59,434 nucleotides of DNA from an uncultured Clostridium sp. (GTDB taxonomy: Bacteria > Bacillota > Clostridia > TANB77 > CAG-508), in the NCBI GenBank assembly GCA_905213875.1, contig CAJMJN010000006.1, forward strand, positions 1 to 59,434, in the 5' to 3' direction. A program made the translations under genes and the position numbers. The number at the start of each line of letters is the position of its first letter. Position 1 is the first letter of the stretch. Below the pieces are notes generated by a model that was not told where the DNA came from, searched no databases, and saw nothing but the letters and a program-made list of their open reading frames with translations. This document shows, piece by piece, positions 25,717-33,979 of this stretch.

Positions 25717-26490
25717 TTATACTCCCATTATGCTATAACCACTATCTGCATATATAACTTGACCAGTGATTGCATCTGACATATTGCTTAATAAAAATGT
25801 TGCAACATTTCCAACTTGAGTTGTTGTTACATTTCTATGTAATGGTGCTTTTTCTTCTACAACATTTAATATAGTATTAAAGTCTTTAATTCCTTTAGCT
25901 GATAAAGTTTTTATAGGTCCTGCTGAGATAGCATTTACCCTAATTCCTTCTTTACCTAAATTTTCTGCTAAATATCTTACACTTGCTTCTAAGGCTGCTT
26001 TCGCGACACCCATTACATTGTATCCATCTAGTACTTTTGTTGAACCATGATATGTCAATGTTACTAAATTGGCATTTTCATTTAATAGTTCTATTTCTTT
26101 TGCTATTCTTGAAACTAATACAAATGAATAACTACTTACGTCAACTGCATGAGCATATCCTTCTTTTGATGTATATATAAAATCATTATGCAAATCTTCT
26201 GTATTTGCATGTGCAATAGCATGTACTATTCCATCAATTTTACCATTTTCTTTTTTTATTTTCATAAATGTTTCTTTTACTTTTTCATCTTCTGATGCTC
26301 CATTTAGTACATATGCTTTGCTTCCTGAAAACTCAGATATTAATTCTTCAATTTTATTTTTATTTTCTTCACCCATATATGTAAATAATAATTTGGCACC
26401 ATTTTCATAAGCAGATTTTGCAATACCATAAGCAATGCTCCACTTATTTCTGATTCCCATTATTAAAATTGTTCTATTTTTTAATAACAT
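25717..26490 (-). CDS. fabI: Enoyl-[acyl-carrier-protein] reductase (NADH), FabI
   Basis: 257 residues, SDR fold. It performs the last step of each fatty-acid elongation cycle. Visible are the cofactor segment ILIMGIRNKWSIAYGIAKSAYENGA, the IVHAIAHAN segment, and the active-site motif YNVMGVAK of the FabI-type Y-x(6)-K pattern, then RVNAISAGPIKTLSAKGI. It is the last gene of the operon, 3 bases after accA. FabI-type reductases are the target of triclosan-like inhibitors; the FabK type seen in some Firmicutes is not present in this cluster. Confidence 0.95.
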   Translation of the reverse strand: MLLKNRTILIMGIRNKWSIAYGIAKSAYENGAKLLFTYMGEENKNKIEELISEFSGSKAYVLNGASEDEKVKETFMKIKKENGKIDGIVHAIAHANTEDLHNDFIYTSKEGYAHAVDVSSYSFVLVSRIAKEIELLNENANLVTLTYHGSTKVLDGYNVMGVAKAALEASVRYLAENLGKEGIRVNAISAGPIKTLSAKGIKDFNTILNVVEEKAPLHRNVTTTQVGNVATFLLSNMSDAITGQVIYADSGYSIMGV

Positions 26491-26493
26491 TTC

Positions 26494-27310
26494 TTAAACC
26501 TCCATAAATCCTGATATTTTTCTAAATTTTTGATATCGATTTTCCACTATTTCTTTTTCACTCAATTTTTTCAATTTTAAAATTTCTTGTATTATTGCTT
26601 CTTTTAAAGAATTTGAGATAATATTAAAATGTTCTTCTGACATTATCTCTGGCTCACTAATAATTTTATCAATAATTTTTAGTTCATATAAATCTTTTGC
26701 TGTTAATTTCATTTTTTCAGCAGCTTCTTTATATTTAGTTGAATCTTTCCATAAAATGCTACTATATCCTTCTGGTGAAAGTATTGAATAAATTGCATTT
26801 TCCAACATAAAAATTTTATTTGTTACTCCTATTGCTAATGCTCCACCTGATGATCCCTCACCTATTACAATTGAAATAGTTGGTACTTTTAATTTTGCCA
26901 TTTCAAATATTGATTCTGCAATAGCTTGCCCGTGCTCCTCTTTCTTCTGCTCCAACTCCTGGATATGCTCCTTTTGTATCTATAAATGTAATTATAGGTC
27001 TTCCAAATTTTTCTGCTTGTTTCATAAATCTAATTGCTTTTCTATAACTTTCTGGATTTGGCATTCCAAAATTTCTTTCAATATTTTCCTTAGTATTTCT
27101 TCCTTTTTGTTGCGCAATAACTGTATAATTTTGCTTTCCAATTCTTGCTAATCCACATATTATAGATTTATCATCTTTATAATTTCTGTCTCCATGTAAT
27201 TCCATAAATGAATCAAAAATTTTATCAATATAATCTAATGATGTTTTTCTTTCAGGATTTCTAGCAATTTCAACTTTTTCCCATGCTGTTAATTTTTTAT
27301 TTTCTTTCAA
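26494..27310 (-). CDS. accA: Acetyl-CoA carboxylase carboxyltransferase alpha subunit, read through a +1 frameshift at CGG
   Basis: The first frame starts at TTG 27310 (GGAGG 8 nt upstream) and reads to ...GAYPGVGAEERGA, then meets CGG (26932-26930) and would end ten residues later. Skipping its C gives GGG and continues QAIAESIFEMAKLKVPTISIVIGEGSSGGALAIG to the stop at 26494, a complete 271-residue AccA. The canonical AccA sequence runs EERG-x-G-x-AIA at exactly this place; Gly127 is restored. With AccD it transfers CO2 from biotin to acetyl-CoA to form malonyl-CoA. All partners are intact in the same operon and the role is essential, so it should be functional. A sequencing error is the alternative. 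Confidence 0.92.
26930..26932 (-). promoter_or_regulatory. +1 frameshift site (GCA CGG G) in accA
   Basis: The in-frame CGG follows GCA; the downstream frame starts at GGG (26931-26929). Reading without the shift gives an Ala-Arg-Ala-Ser-Tyr-Cys tail that resembles no AccA. The P-site tRNA could not re-pair well on CAC, so classical slippage is not supported. Confidence 0.8.
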
Positions 27311-28160
27311 AGTTATCGCCTCCTTTATGGTAAAGCAGTAATTTATATATTGTTTCTTTTAAATCCTTTCTTTCTACAATTTTATCTATAAATCCATGTT
27401 CTAATAGAAATTCAGAAGTTTGAAAACCCTCTGGTAAGTTTTCTCCTATTGTTTGTTCAATTACTCTAGGGCCTGCAAATCCTATCATTGCGCCAGGTTC
27501 TGCAAGTATAATATCTCCCAATGATGCAAATGATGCTGTGACTCCACCATAAGTTGGATCAGTTAGAACTGAAATATATAACAATTTTGCATCATTCAAT
27601 TTAGTAAGTGCTTCTGTTGTCTTAGCCATTTGCATAAGTGATATTATTCCTTCTTGCATTCTTGCACCACCAGATGTCGAAAACATTATAAATGGTAAAT
27701 GTAATTCTATTGCTTTTTCAATACTATATGTGATTTTTTCTCCAACAACAGCTCCCATACTTCCCATAAGAAATCCACTATCCATTATCCCTATTACAAC
27801 TTTTTCTCCATTAATTTCACCTATACCGCAACCAATAGCTTCTTCAAGTTTAGTTTTTTCTCTTAATTTTTTTAATTTTTTTGGATAATCTTCTAATTCT
27901 AATGGATTTACTGTGTCAATTTTTAAATCAAATCTTTTATAAGTTCCTTCATCTATAATCTGTTTTAATCTTCTTCCTATATGCATTCTAAAATAATGAC
28001 CACAATTAGGACAAATATCATAATTTTCTTTTAGAGTTTCTTTATATATTATTTCTTTACATTTATCACATTTTATCCATTTTCCAATAGGAATATCAAT
28101 ATTAGATTTTTTATTTGATATATTTTTATTCTCTCTTTTTTTTATTTTATCAACTATCAT
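27297..28160 (-). CDS. accD: Acetyl-CoA carboxylase carboxyltransferase beta subunit
   Basis: 287 residues. The N-terminal C4 zinc finger CDKCKEIIYKETLKENYDICPNCGHYF (about 33-59) is typical. The crotonase-fold part has MDSGFLMGSMGAVVGEKITYSIEKA and FSTSGGARMQEGIISLMQMAKT, with GPRVIEQTIGENLPEGFQTSEFLLEHGFID at the end. It forms the carboxyltransferase with AccA. It overlaps accC by 4 bases at its start and accA by 14 bases at its end, suggesting translational coupling that may help keep A and B subunits in balance. Confidence 0.96.
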   Translation of the reverse strand: MIVDKIKKRENKNISNKKSNIDIPIGKWIKCDKCKEIIYKETLKENYDICPNCGHYFRMHIGRRLKQIIDEGTYKRFDLKIDTVNPLELEDYPKKLKKLREKTKLEEAIGCGIGEINGEKVVIGIMDSGFLMGSMGAVVGEKITYSIEKAIELHLPFIMFSTSGGARMQEGIISLMQMAKTTEALTKLNDAKLLYISVLTDPTYGGVTASFASLGDIILAEPGAMIGFAGPRVIEQTIGENLPEGFQTSEFLLEHGFIDKIVERKDLKETIYKLLLYHKGGDNFERK

Positions 28161-29512
28161 TTATGCATTTCTCCTTTATTCATTTCTTTTTCAATAAATG
28201 ATGTATCAAAATCACCTCTAATGAAATTAGGTTTTCTTATTATATCAAATAAAAAATCTCTATTAGTTTCTACTCCATCTATAACTAATTCTTCAAGTGC
28301 TCGTTTCATTTTACTAATAGCCTCATTTCTTGAATTACCATGTACAATTATTTTTGCAATCATTGAATCATAATATGGTGGAATTGTATATCCACTATAT
28401 ATTGCACTGTCTATTCTTATACCATTTCCTCCTGGTAAATTTATTCCATTAATTTTTCCTGGACATGGCATAAAATTTTTATTTGGATTTTCACTATTTA
28501 TTCTACATTCAATTGAGTGACCCTTATATTCTATTTCTTTTTGCTTAAATTTTAGTTTTTCTCCAGCAGCAATTTTTATTTGCTCTTTAACTATATCTAT
28601 CCCTGTTCTCATTTCTGTAACAGGATGTTCTACTTGAATTCTAGTATTCATTTCCATAAAGTAAAAGTTCTTATCACTATCTACTAAAAATTCTATAGTT
28701 CCACAACTTGTATATCCAGCTGCTCTAGCTGCTTTTATTGCAATATTTCCCATTTTGCTTCTTAATTTTTCGTCGACAATTGTTGATGGTGTTTCTTCAA
28801 TTATTTTTTGGTGATTTCTTTGTATCGAACAATCTCTTTCTCCTAAATGTACTATGTTTCCATATTCATCAGCCAATATTTGTATTTCTATATGTCTTGG
28901 ATTTTTTATAAATTTTTCTATATATATTTCGTCATCATTAAAGGCATTTTTAGCTTCTTGTTTAACTAGATTATAATTTGTTTCTAAGTCTTCAAATGAA
29001 TTGCATAATCTAATTCCTTTTCCTCCACCGCCTGATGATGCTTTTAATAAAACAGGATATCCAATTTTTTCACAAATTAAAATTGCGTCTTTAAGGTCTT
29101 TTACAGGTCCATCTGATCCTGGAATAACAGGCACTCCTTCTTTTTTCATAAGTTCTTTACTATTAGCTTTATTTCCTAATAATTCAATAACATTTGATTT
29201 TGGTCCTATAAATTTTATATTTGATTCCTCACATATTTTAGCAAAATTTGAATTTTCAGATAAAAATCCAAATCCTGGATGAATACTGTCTGCTTTTGTA
29301 ATATTGGCTGCTTCAATTATGTTCTTAATATTTAAATAACTTTGCTTAGAATTTGCTGGTCCTATACAAATCGATTCATCAGCTAGTTTTGTATGAAGTG
29401 CATCTTTATCTGCTGTTGAATAAACAGCAACAGTTTTAATATTCATTTCTTTACATGCTCTTATAATTCTAACAGCAATTTCTCCTCGGTTTGCAATTAA
29501 TATTTTGTTCAC
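28157..29512 (-). CDS. accC: Biotin carboxylase subunit of acetyl-CoA carboxylase
   Basis: 451 residues, the standard length. It carboxylates biotin on AccB using ATP and bicarbonate. ATP-grasp signatures are visible: KILIANRGEIAVRIIRACKEM, LLKASSGGGGKGIRLC (glycine-rich loop), HIEIQILADEYGNIVHLGERDCSIQRNHQKIIEE, and FYFMEMNTRIQVEHPVTEMRTGID. It lies between fabZ and accD. Confidence 0.97.
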   Translation of the reverse strand: MNKILIANRGEIAVRIIRACKEMNIKTVAVYSTADKDALHTKLADESICIGPANSKQSYLNIKNIIEAANITKADSIHPGFGFLSENSNFAKICEESNIKFIGPKSNVIELLGNKANSKELMKKEGVPVIPGSDGPVKDLKDAILICEKIGYPVLLKASSGGGGKGIRLCNSFEDLETNYNLVKQEAKNAFNDDEIYIEKFIKNPRHIEIQILADEYGNIVHLGERDCSIQRNHQKIIEETPSTIVDEKLRSKMGNIAIKAARAAGYTSCGTIEFLVDSDKNFYFMEMNTRIQVEHPVTEMRTGIDIVKEQIKIAAGEKLKFKQKEIEYKGHSIECRINSENPNKNFMPCPGKINGINLPGGNGIRIDSAIYSGYTIPPYYDSMIAKIIVHGNSRNEAISKMKRALEELVIDGVETNRDFLFDIIRKPNFIRGDFDTSFIEKEMNKGEMHK

Positions 29513-29559
29513 ATCTTCTCTTCCTCTCTTTAAAACATTATCATTTTTCGATTTTTGTT

Positions 29560-29982
29560 TTACACTACTGCAAATGTAAGTTCACCTTTGGCTACAACTA
29601 TACCATTAACAGTCGCTACGGCATTTCCAATACCAATAGGTCCTTTTCTTTTTATTATATTAACTTCTAATTTTAACCTATCTCCAGGTACAACCATTTT
29701 CTTAAATTTCATTTTATCAATCCCACCAAACAAAGCATTTTTTCCTTTGTTTTCATCCATTGAAAGTATTGCAATAGCCCCTGCTTGTGCTAAACTTTCT
29801 GTAATTAATACTCCTGGCATTATAGGGTTTCCTGGAAAGTGTCCTTTAAAATACCATTCATCTTCACTTACATTTTTATAACAAACAGCTGATTCACCTG
29901 GAATAAAATTCTCAACTTCGTCTATCATTAAAAATGGATCTCTTTGTGGTATTATTTCTTCAATTTCGTTTTTACCTAACAT
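29560..29982 (-). CDS. fabZ: 3-hydroxyacyl-[acyl-carrier-protein] dehydratase FabZ
   Basis: 140 residues, hot-dog fold. It removes water from 3-hydroxyacyl-ACP. The active-site His lies in GHFPGNPIMPGVLITESLAQAGAI, with the Glu of the same segment; PQRDPFLMIDEVENFIPGE is the typical N-terminal signature. It lies between accB (10 bases upstream) and accC. Confidence 0.96.
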   Translation of the reverse strand: MLGKNEIEEIIPQRDPFLMIDEVENFIPGESAVCYKNVSEDEWYFKGHFPGNPIMPGVLITESLAQAGAIAILSMDENKGKNALFGGIDKMKFKKMVVPGDRLKLEVNIIKRKGPIGIGNAVATVNGIVVAKGELTFAVV

Positions 29983-29992
29983 CTTTTTTCTC

Positions 29993-30439
29993 CTATTCTA
30001 TTATAAAAAGATCAGTCCCATATTCAACAGGTTCTCCATCTTTTACTAAAATTTCTTTTATTTTTCCTGAATATTCGGATTCTATCTCATTCATCAATTT
30101 CATTGCTTCAATAATGCAAAGTATTTCACCTTGTTTTACTTCTTTTCCTACTTCTACATAAGGATTTGAAGTAGGAGATGGCTTTAGATAAAATGTTCCA
30201 ACCATAGGAGATTTTACAATATTCCCTTTTTCATAATTTTGCTCTTGGTTAACTATATTTTTTGAGGTGTTTTCTTCTATTAGCTCATCTACATCATTTT
30301 TAGAATGTTCTTTTTCATCTACTTTTCCATTTTCTTTTTTCATACTAATTTTCAAGCCTTCTGGAAATTCGATTTCTAATTCTGTTAATTTTGATTTTCC
30401 CATATCTTCTATTAATTTTTCTATTTTTTCATATTCCAT
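29993..30439 (-). CDS. accB: Biotin carboxyl carrier protein of acetyl-CoA carboxylase
   Basis: 148 residues from ATG 30439; GGGAGGAAAG upstream decides this start over an earlier in-frame codon. The N-terminal helix and Lys/Glu-rich linker lead to the biotinyl domain, with the modification motif IIEAMKLMNEIE (Lys of EAMKLM) and SPMVGTFYLKPSPTSNPYVEVG. Its ATG overlaps the fabF stop as TAATG, so the two are translationally coupled. BirA of the same operon would biotinylate it. Confidence 0.95.
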   Translation of the reverse strand: MEYEKIEKLIEDMGKSKLTELEIEFPEGLKISMKKENGKVDEKEHSKNDVDELIEENTSKNIVNQEQNYEKGNIVKSPMVGTFYLKPSPTSNPYVEVGKEVKQGEILCIIEAMKLMNEIESEYSGKIKEILVKDGEPVEYGTDLFIIE

Positions 30440-31680
30440 TATCTTTCCTCCCACTTTTTAAGAATAATACAGGCATTATGACCACCAAATCCTAATGAAT
30501 TAGACATTGTTATTTTTATATCTTTTTTTCTAGGTTCATTTGGTACAATATCCAAATCACATTCCTCATCTTTTTCTATATAATTTATAGTAGGAGGAAC
30601 TATTCCTTTTTCTATGGCCTTAGTACAAATAATTGCTTCAACAGCTCCTGCAGCTCCTAGTAAATGTCCTATGTTACTTTTACTAGAACTAATCATCACT
30701 TTTTTAGATGCTTCTCCTAATGCCGTTTTTATAGCCATTGTTTCTGTAGAGTCATTTAAATGTGTTGATGTCCCATGTGCATTAATATAATCAATATCTT
30801 CTGGTTTGATTTTTGCATCTTCAATTGCTCTTTTCATTGCTTTTGCACCACCTTCTCCATTTGGACAAGGAGATGTAATATGATATGCATCTGAAGTTGC
30901 TCCATAGCCTATAATTTCAGCATATATTTTAGCATTTCTTTTTTGTGCATGTTCCAGTTCTTCAAGTACTAACATTCCAGCACCTTCTCCCATAACAAAA
31001 CCGCTTCTTTCTTTATCAAAAGGAATACTAGCTCTTGTTTTATCATTTGAAAAACATAATGCTTTCATATTTTCAAAACCTGCAACTCCAACAGAACATA
31101 TTGATGCTTCTGCTCCTCCTGCTATTATTACATCTTCATAACCATACTTTATTGTTCTAAATGCTTCTCCTATACTTTGTGTTGATGATGCACATGCTGT
31201 AACATTACATGTGGATTCTCCTTTAAATCCAAATTCTATTGAAACATTACCTGCTGGCATGTTAGCAATTGACATTGGAATGAACATTGGTGAAACTCTT
31301 CTATTTCCTTTTTTTACATTTATTTCACATTGTTCTTGTATAGTTCTAAGCCCACCTATACCTGATCCTATAAAAACTCCAGTTTTATCAAAATCTGTAT
31401 TTTCCTTTGTAATATTACTATCTTTTACAGCTTCTCTTGCAGCAATAATTGCAAATTGTGATGTTCTATCAAGTCTTTTAGCCTGTTTTACATCAAAATA
31501 ATCATTAGAATTATATTCTTTAACTTCTGCTGCTAATTTAGTTTTAAAATTTGTATTGTCAAATAGCGTAATATTGTCTATTCCACACTTTTTTTCTTCT
31601 ATTCCATTCCATGTTTCAAGTACGTTTTTTCCAATTGGTGTTATAGCACCAATTCCAGTTATAACTACTCTTCTTTCCAT
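30439..31680 (-). CDS. fabF: 3-oxoacyl-[acyl-carrier-protein] synthase II
   Basis: 413 residues. It condenses acyl-ACP with malonyl-ACP. The catalytic Cys is in CNVTACASSTQSIGEAF, and the two His are in DYINAHGTSTHLNDSTE and SSKSNIGHLLGAAGAVEA. The N-terminal RRVVITGIGAITPIG and C-terminal NSLGFGGHNACIIL complete the family pattern. No fabH or acpP lies in this cluster, so initiation and carrier protein must be encoded elsewhere. Confidence 0.97.
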   Translation of the reverse strand: MERRVVITGIGAITPIGKNVLETWNGIEEKKCGIDNITLFDNTNFKTKLAAEVKEYNSNDYFDVKQAKRLDRTSQFAIIAAREAVKDSNITKENTDFDKTGVFIGSGIGGLRTIQEQCEINVKKGNRRVSPMFIPMSIANMPAGNVSIEFGFKGESTCNVTACASSTQSIGEAFRTIKYGYEDVIIAGGAEASICSVGVAGFENMKALCFSNDKTRASIPFDKERSGFVMGEGAGMLVLEELEHAQKRNAKIYAEIIGYGATSDAYHITSPCPNGEGGAKAMKRAIEDAKIKPEDIDYINAHGTSTHLNDSTETMAIKTALGEASKKVMISSSKSNIGHLLGAAGAVEAIICTKAIEKGIVPPTINYIEKDEECDLDIVPNEPRKKDIKITMSNSLGFGGHNACIILKKWEER

Positions 31681-31694
31681 GCATAATTCACTCC

Positions 31695-32429
31695 TTACAT
31701 TAACATTCCACCATCTACATTTATAACTTGACCAGTGATATATGAACTATCTTCAGATGCCAAAAATTTAACAACATTTGCTACATCAATTGGCTTTCCT
31801 GTTCTTTTTAATGGTATTGTTTTTGAAATTTCTTCTTTAACTTCTTCTTTTAAAACGTCTGTCATTTGTGTTTCAATAAATCCTGGTGCAACTGCATTTA
31901 CTAATATATTTCTACTTCCAACTTCTTTCGCTAAGCTTTTTGTAAAACCAATTATGCCTGCTTTTGAGGCAGCATAATTAGCTTGCCCTGCATTACCACT
32001 AATTCCAACCACTGAAGAAATATTAATTATTCTTCCATTTTTTTGTTTCATCATATATGTTATAACATTTTTTGTTACATTAAATGTTCCAACCAAATTG
32101 ATGTTTATAACATCTTCAAAATCTTCTTTTTTCATCCTCATTAGAAGTGTATCTTTAGTTACTCCTGCATTATTTACCAAAACATCGATTCTAGTGTATT
32201 GTCTAATAATTTCATTTATCATATTTTCTGTATCTTCATATTTAGACACATCACCTTGTACAGCTATAAATTTAACATTGTTTCTTTCAACTTCTTCTTT
32301 TAATGTGATAATTGCATTATTATTTGTTCTATAATTTACAGCTATATCATATCCGTTTTCAGCAAGTGTAATTGCAATTTGTCTTCCTATTCCTCTTGTT
32401 CCTCCAGTTATAAAAGCTACTTTATTCAT
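31695..32429 (-). CDS. fabG: 3-oxoacyl-[acyl-carrier-protein] reductase
   Basis: 244 residues, short-chain dehydrogenase. The cofactor motif AFITGGTRGIGRQIAITLA and the catalytic Ser-Tyr-Lys set (INISSVVGISGNAGQANYAASKAGIIG) are visible; the end VNVDGGMLM is typical of FabG. It reduces 3-oxoacyl-ACP with NADPH. It begins one base before the fabD stop region with almost no gap. Confidence 0.96.
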   Translation of the reverse strand: MNKVAFITGGTRGIGRQIAITLAENGYDIAVNYRTNNNAIITLKEEVERNNVKFIAVQGDVSKYEDTENMINEIIRQYTRIDVLVNNAGVTKDTLLMRMKKEDFEDVININLVGTFNVTKNVITYMMKQKNGRIINISSVVGISGNAGQANYAASKAGIIGFTKSLAKEVGSRNILVNAVAPGFIETQMTDVLKEEVKEEISKTIPLKRTGKPIDVANVVKFLASEDSSYITGQVINVDGGMLM

Positions 32430-32430
32430 T

Positions 32431-33375
32431 TTAATCGTTTTCCTTTCTTGATAATTCTGTTAAGACGTTTTCTAGAGTCTTTACAGAATTTATATTTAAA
32501 ATATTAATTGGCTTTTCAAATTTCATTCTTTTTACAAATCCACTTAATGTTTTTCCTGGTCCAATTTCAATAAAAGTATCTATTCCATTTTTATACATTT
32601 CTTTTAGACAATTAGTAAATCTTACTGGATTTGTAATATGATTTGATAAAATTTCACAGATGTTGTCATTTACTTTATATTTTTTTCCATCAAGGTTTTT
32701 TAAAACTTTAGAATTTTTGCTTTTTATATTAATTTTTTCTAATTCTGCTTTAAAAGCTTGACTTGCTTTGTCTAATTTTTCAGTATGAAATGGTCCTGCT
32801 GTGTTTAATATTGTTACTTTTTTAGCTCCACTTTCTTTTAATATTTCTGCTGCTTCTAATACTGATTCTTCTTCTCCTGAAATAACTATTTGTCCAATAG
32901 TGTTATAATTGGCTGGCTTTACAAATCCTTTTACATTATTACATATATTTTTTACAAGTTCTTCTTCTGCCCCCATAACTGCTGCCATTTTCCATTTTCC
33001 TTCTGGTATAAAATCTTGCATTATTTGTCCTCGTTTTTGAACTATTTTTATCCCTGTTTCAAAATCTAATACTCCATCTTCAATTAATGCTGTATACTCT
33101 CCTAAACTTAATCCTGCTAGCATATTTGATTTTATATTGTATCTTTTTAAAACTTCAAGTATGGCTAAACTTTGAGTAAGTACTGCAAGTTGTGTTATTT
33201 CAGTTTTGTTTAATATTTCTTCTGGTCCTTCAAAAGAAACTTTTGCTATATCAATTTCTGTTATTTCTTTTACTTTCTTGTAAATAGTTTTAACTTCTTC
33301 ATATTCATCATATAAATCTCTACCCATTCCAACTTTTTGAGATCCTTGACCTGGAAATAAGAAACCTATTTTCAT
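32431..33375 (-). CDS. fabD: Malonyl-CoA:ACP transacylase
   Basis: 314 residues. It loads malonyl groups onto ACP. GFLFPGQGSQKVGMG at the N-terminus, the nucleophile in LAGLSLGEYTALIEDG, and the His in NTAGPFHTEKLDKAS are all present. It overlaps birA by 4 bases. Confidence 0.96.
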   Translation of the reverse strand: MKIGFLFPGQGSQKVGMGRDLYDEYEEVKTIYKKVKEITEIDIAKVSFEGPEEILNKTEITQLAVLTQSLAILEVLKRYNIKSNMLAGLSLGEYTALIEDGVLDFETGIKIVQKRGQIMQDFIPEGKWKMAAVMGAEEELVKNICNNVKGFVKPANYNTIGQIVISGEEESVLEAAEILKESGAKKVTILNTAGPFHTEKLDKASQAFKAELEKINIKSKNSKVLKNLDGKKYKVNDNICEILSNHITNPVRFTNCLKEMYKNGIDTFIEIGPGKTLSGFVKRMKFEKPINILNINSVKTLENVLTELSRKEND

Positions 33376-33959
33376 ATTTTTTTAATCCTTTCGTTTAATT
33401 TTTCTTCAAATTTGTTACAAAATTCTGAAACAAATTCATATTTATCTATGTTTATCTTGTATTCTTGTTTTATAGATGTTGCTATTTCTTTTATATCTTC
33501 TGGAAATTCACTTTTATTAGTATTTATTCCTATTCCTATAACAATGTATTTTATCAAGTCGGATTTTACTCTACTTTCAGTTAATATTCCTCCCACTTTT
33601 TTTCCATTAATCATTAAGTCATTTGGATATTTTATTTCTACATTTATTTTATACTTGCTTTTTAAAATTTCTTGTATCGTTTTAGCTATTTCTTTAGTTA
33701 TTCCTTCAAATAGCTCTACTACATCATTTGTTTCTATATACATTGAAAATGCTATATTATTTTTTTCATCTGTGTGCCATATTCTCCCATGAGTTCCTTT
33801 TCCTTTTGTTTGAATATCAGCCATAATTATTGTTCCATTTTTTATTTTTTTATTATCAATTCTTCTCCAAATTTCAGTTTGTGTAGAATCTATATTATCA
33901 AAAAAATAAAAATTTTTTCCTAAATAATTGGTTTGTAATCCTTTTAAATTTTTCTTCAA
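33372..33959 (-). CDS. birA: Biotin-[acetyl-CoA-carboxylase] ligase without DNA-binding domain
   Basis: 195 residues, much shorter than bifunctional BirA (about 320): the N-terminal winged HTH is absent, so it is a ligase only. The biotin/ATP loop reads QTKGKGTHGRIWH, close to the family GRGRxGRxW, and IKYPNDLMINGKKVGGILTE is the catalytic signature with Lys of KVGG. VIGIGINTN is also typical. Its place ahead of fabD in the same operon as accB fits its job of biotinylating AccB. Confidence 0.94.
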   Translation of the reverse strand: MKKNLKGLQTNYLGKNFYFFDNIDSTQTEIWRRIDNKKIKNGTIIMADIQTKGKGTHGRIWHTDEKNNIAFSMYIETNDVVELFEGITKEIAKTIQEILKSKYKINVEIKYPNDLMINGKKVGGILTESRVKSDLIKYIVIGIGINTNKSEFPEDIKEIATSIKQEYKINIDKYEFVSEFCNKFEEKLNERIKKI

Positions 33960-33979
33960 TTGTGTGCTCCTCTTTTTTG

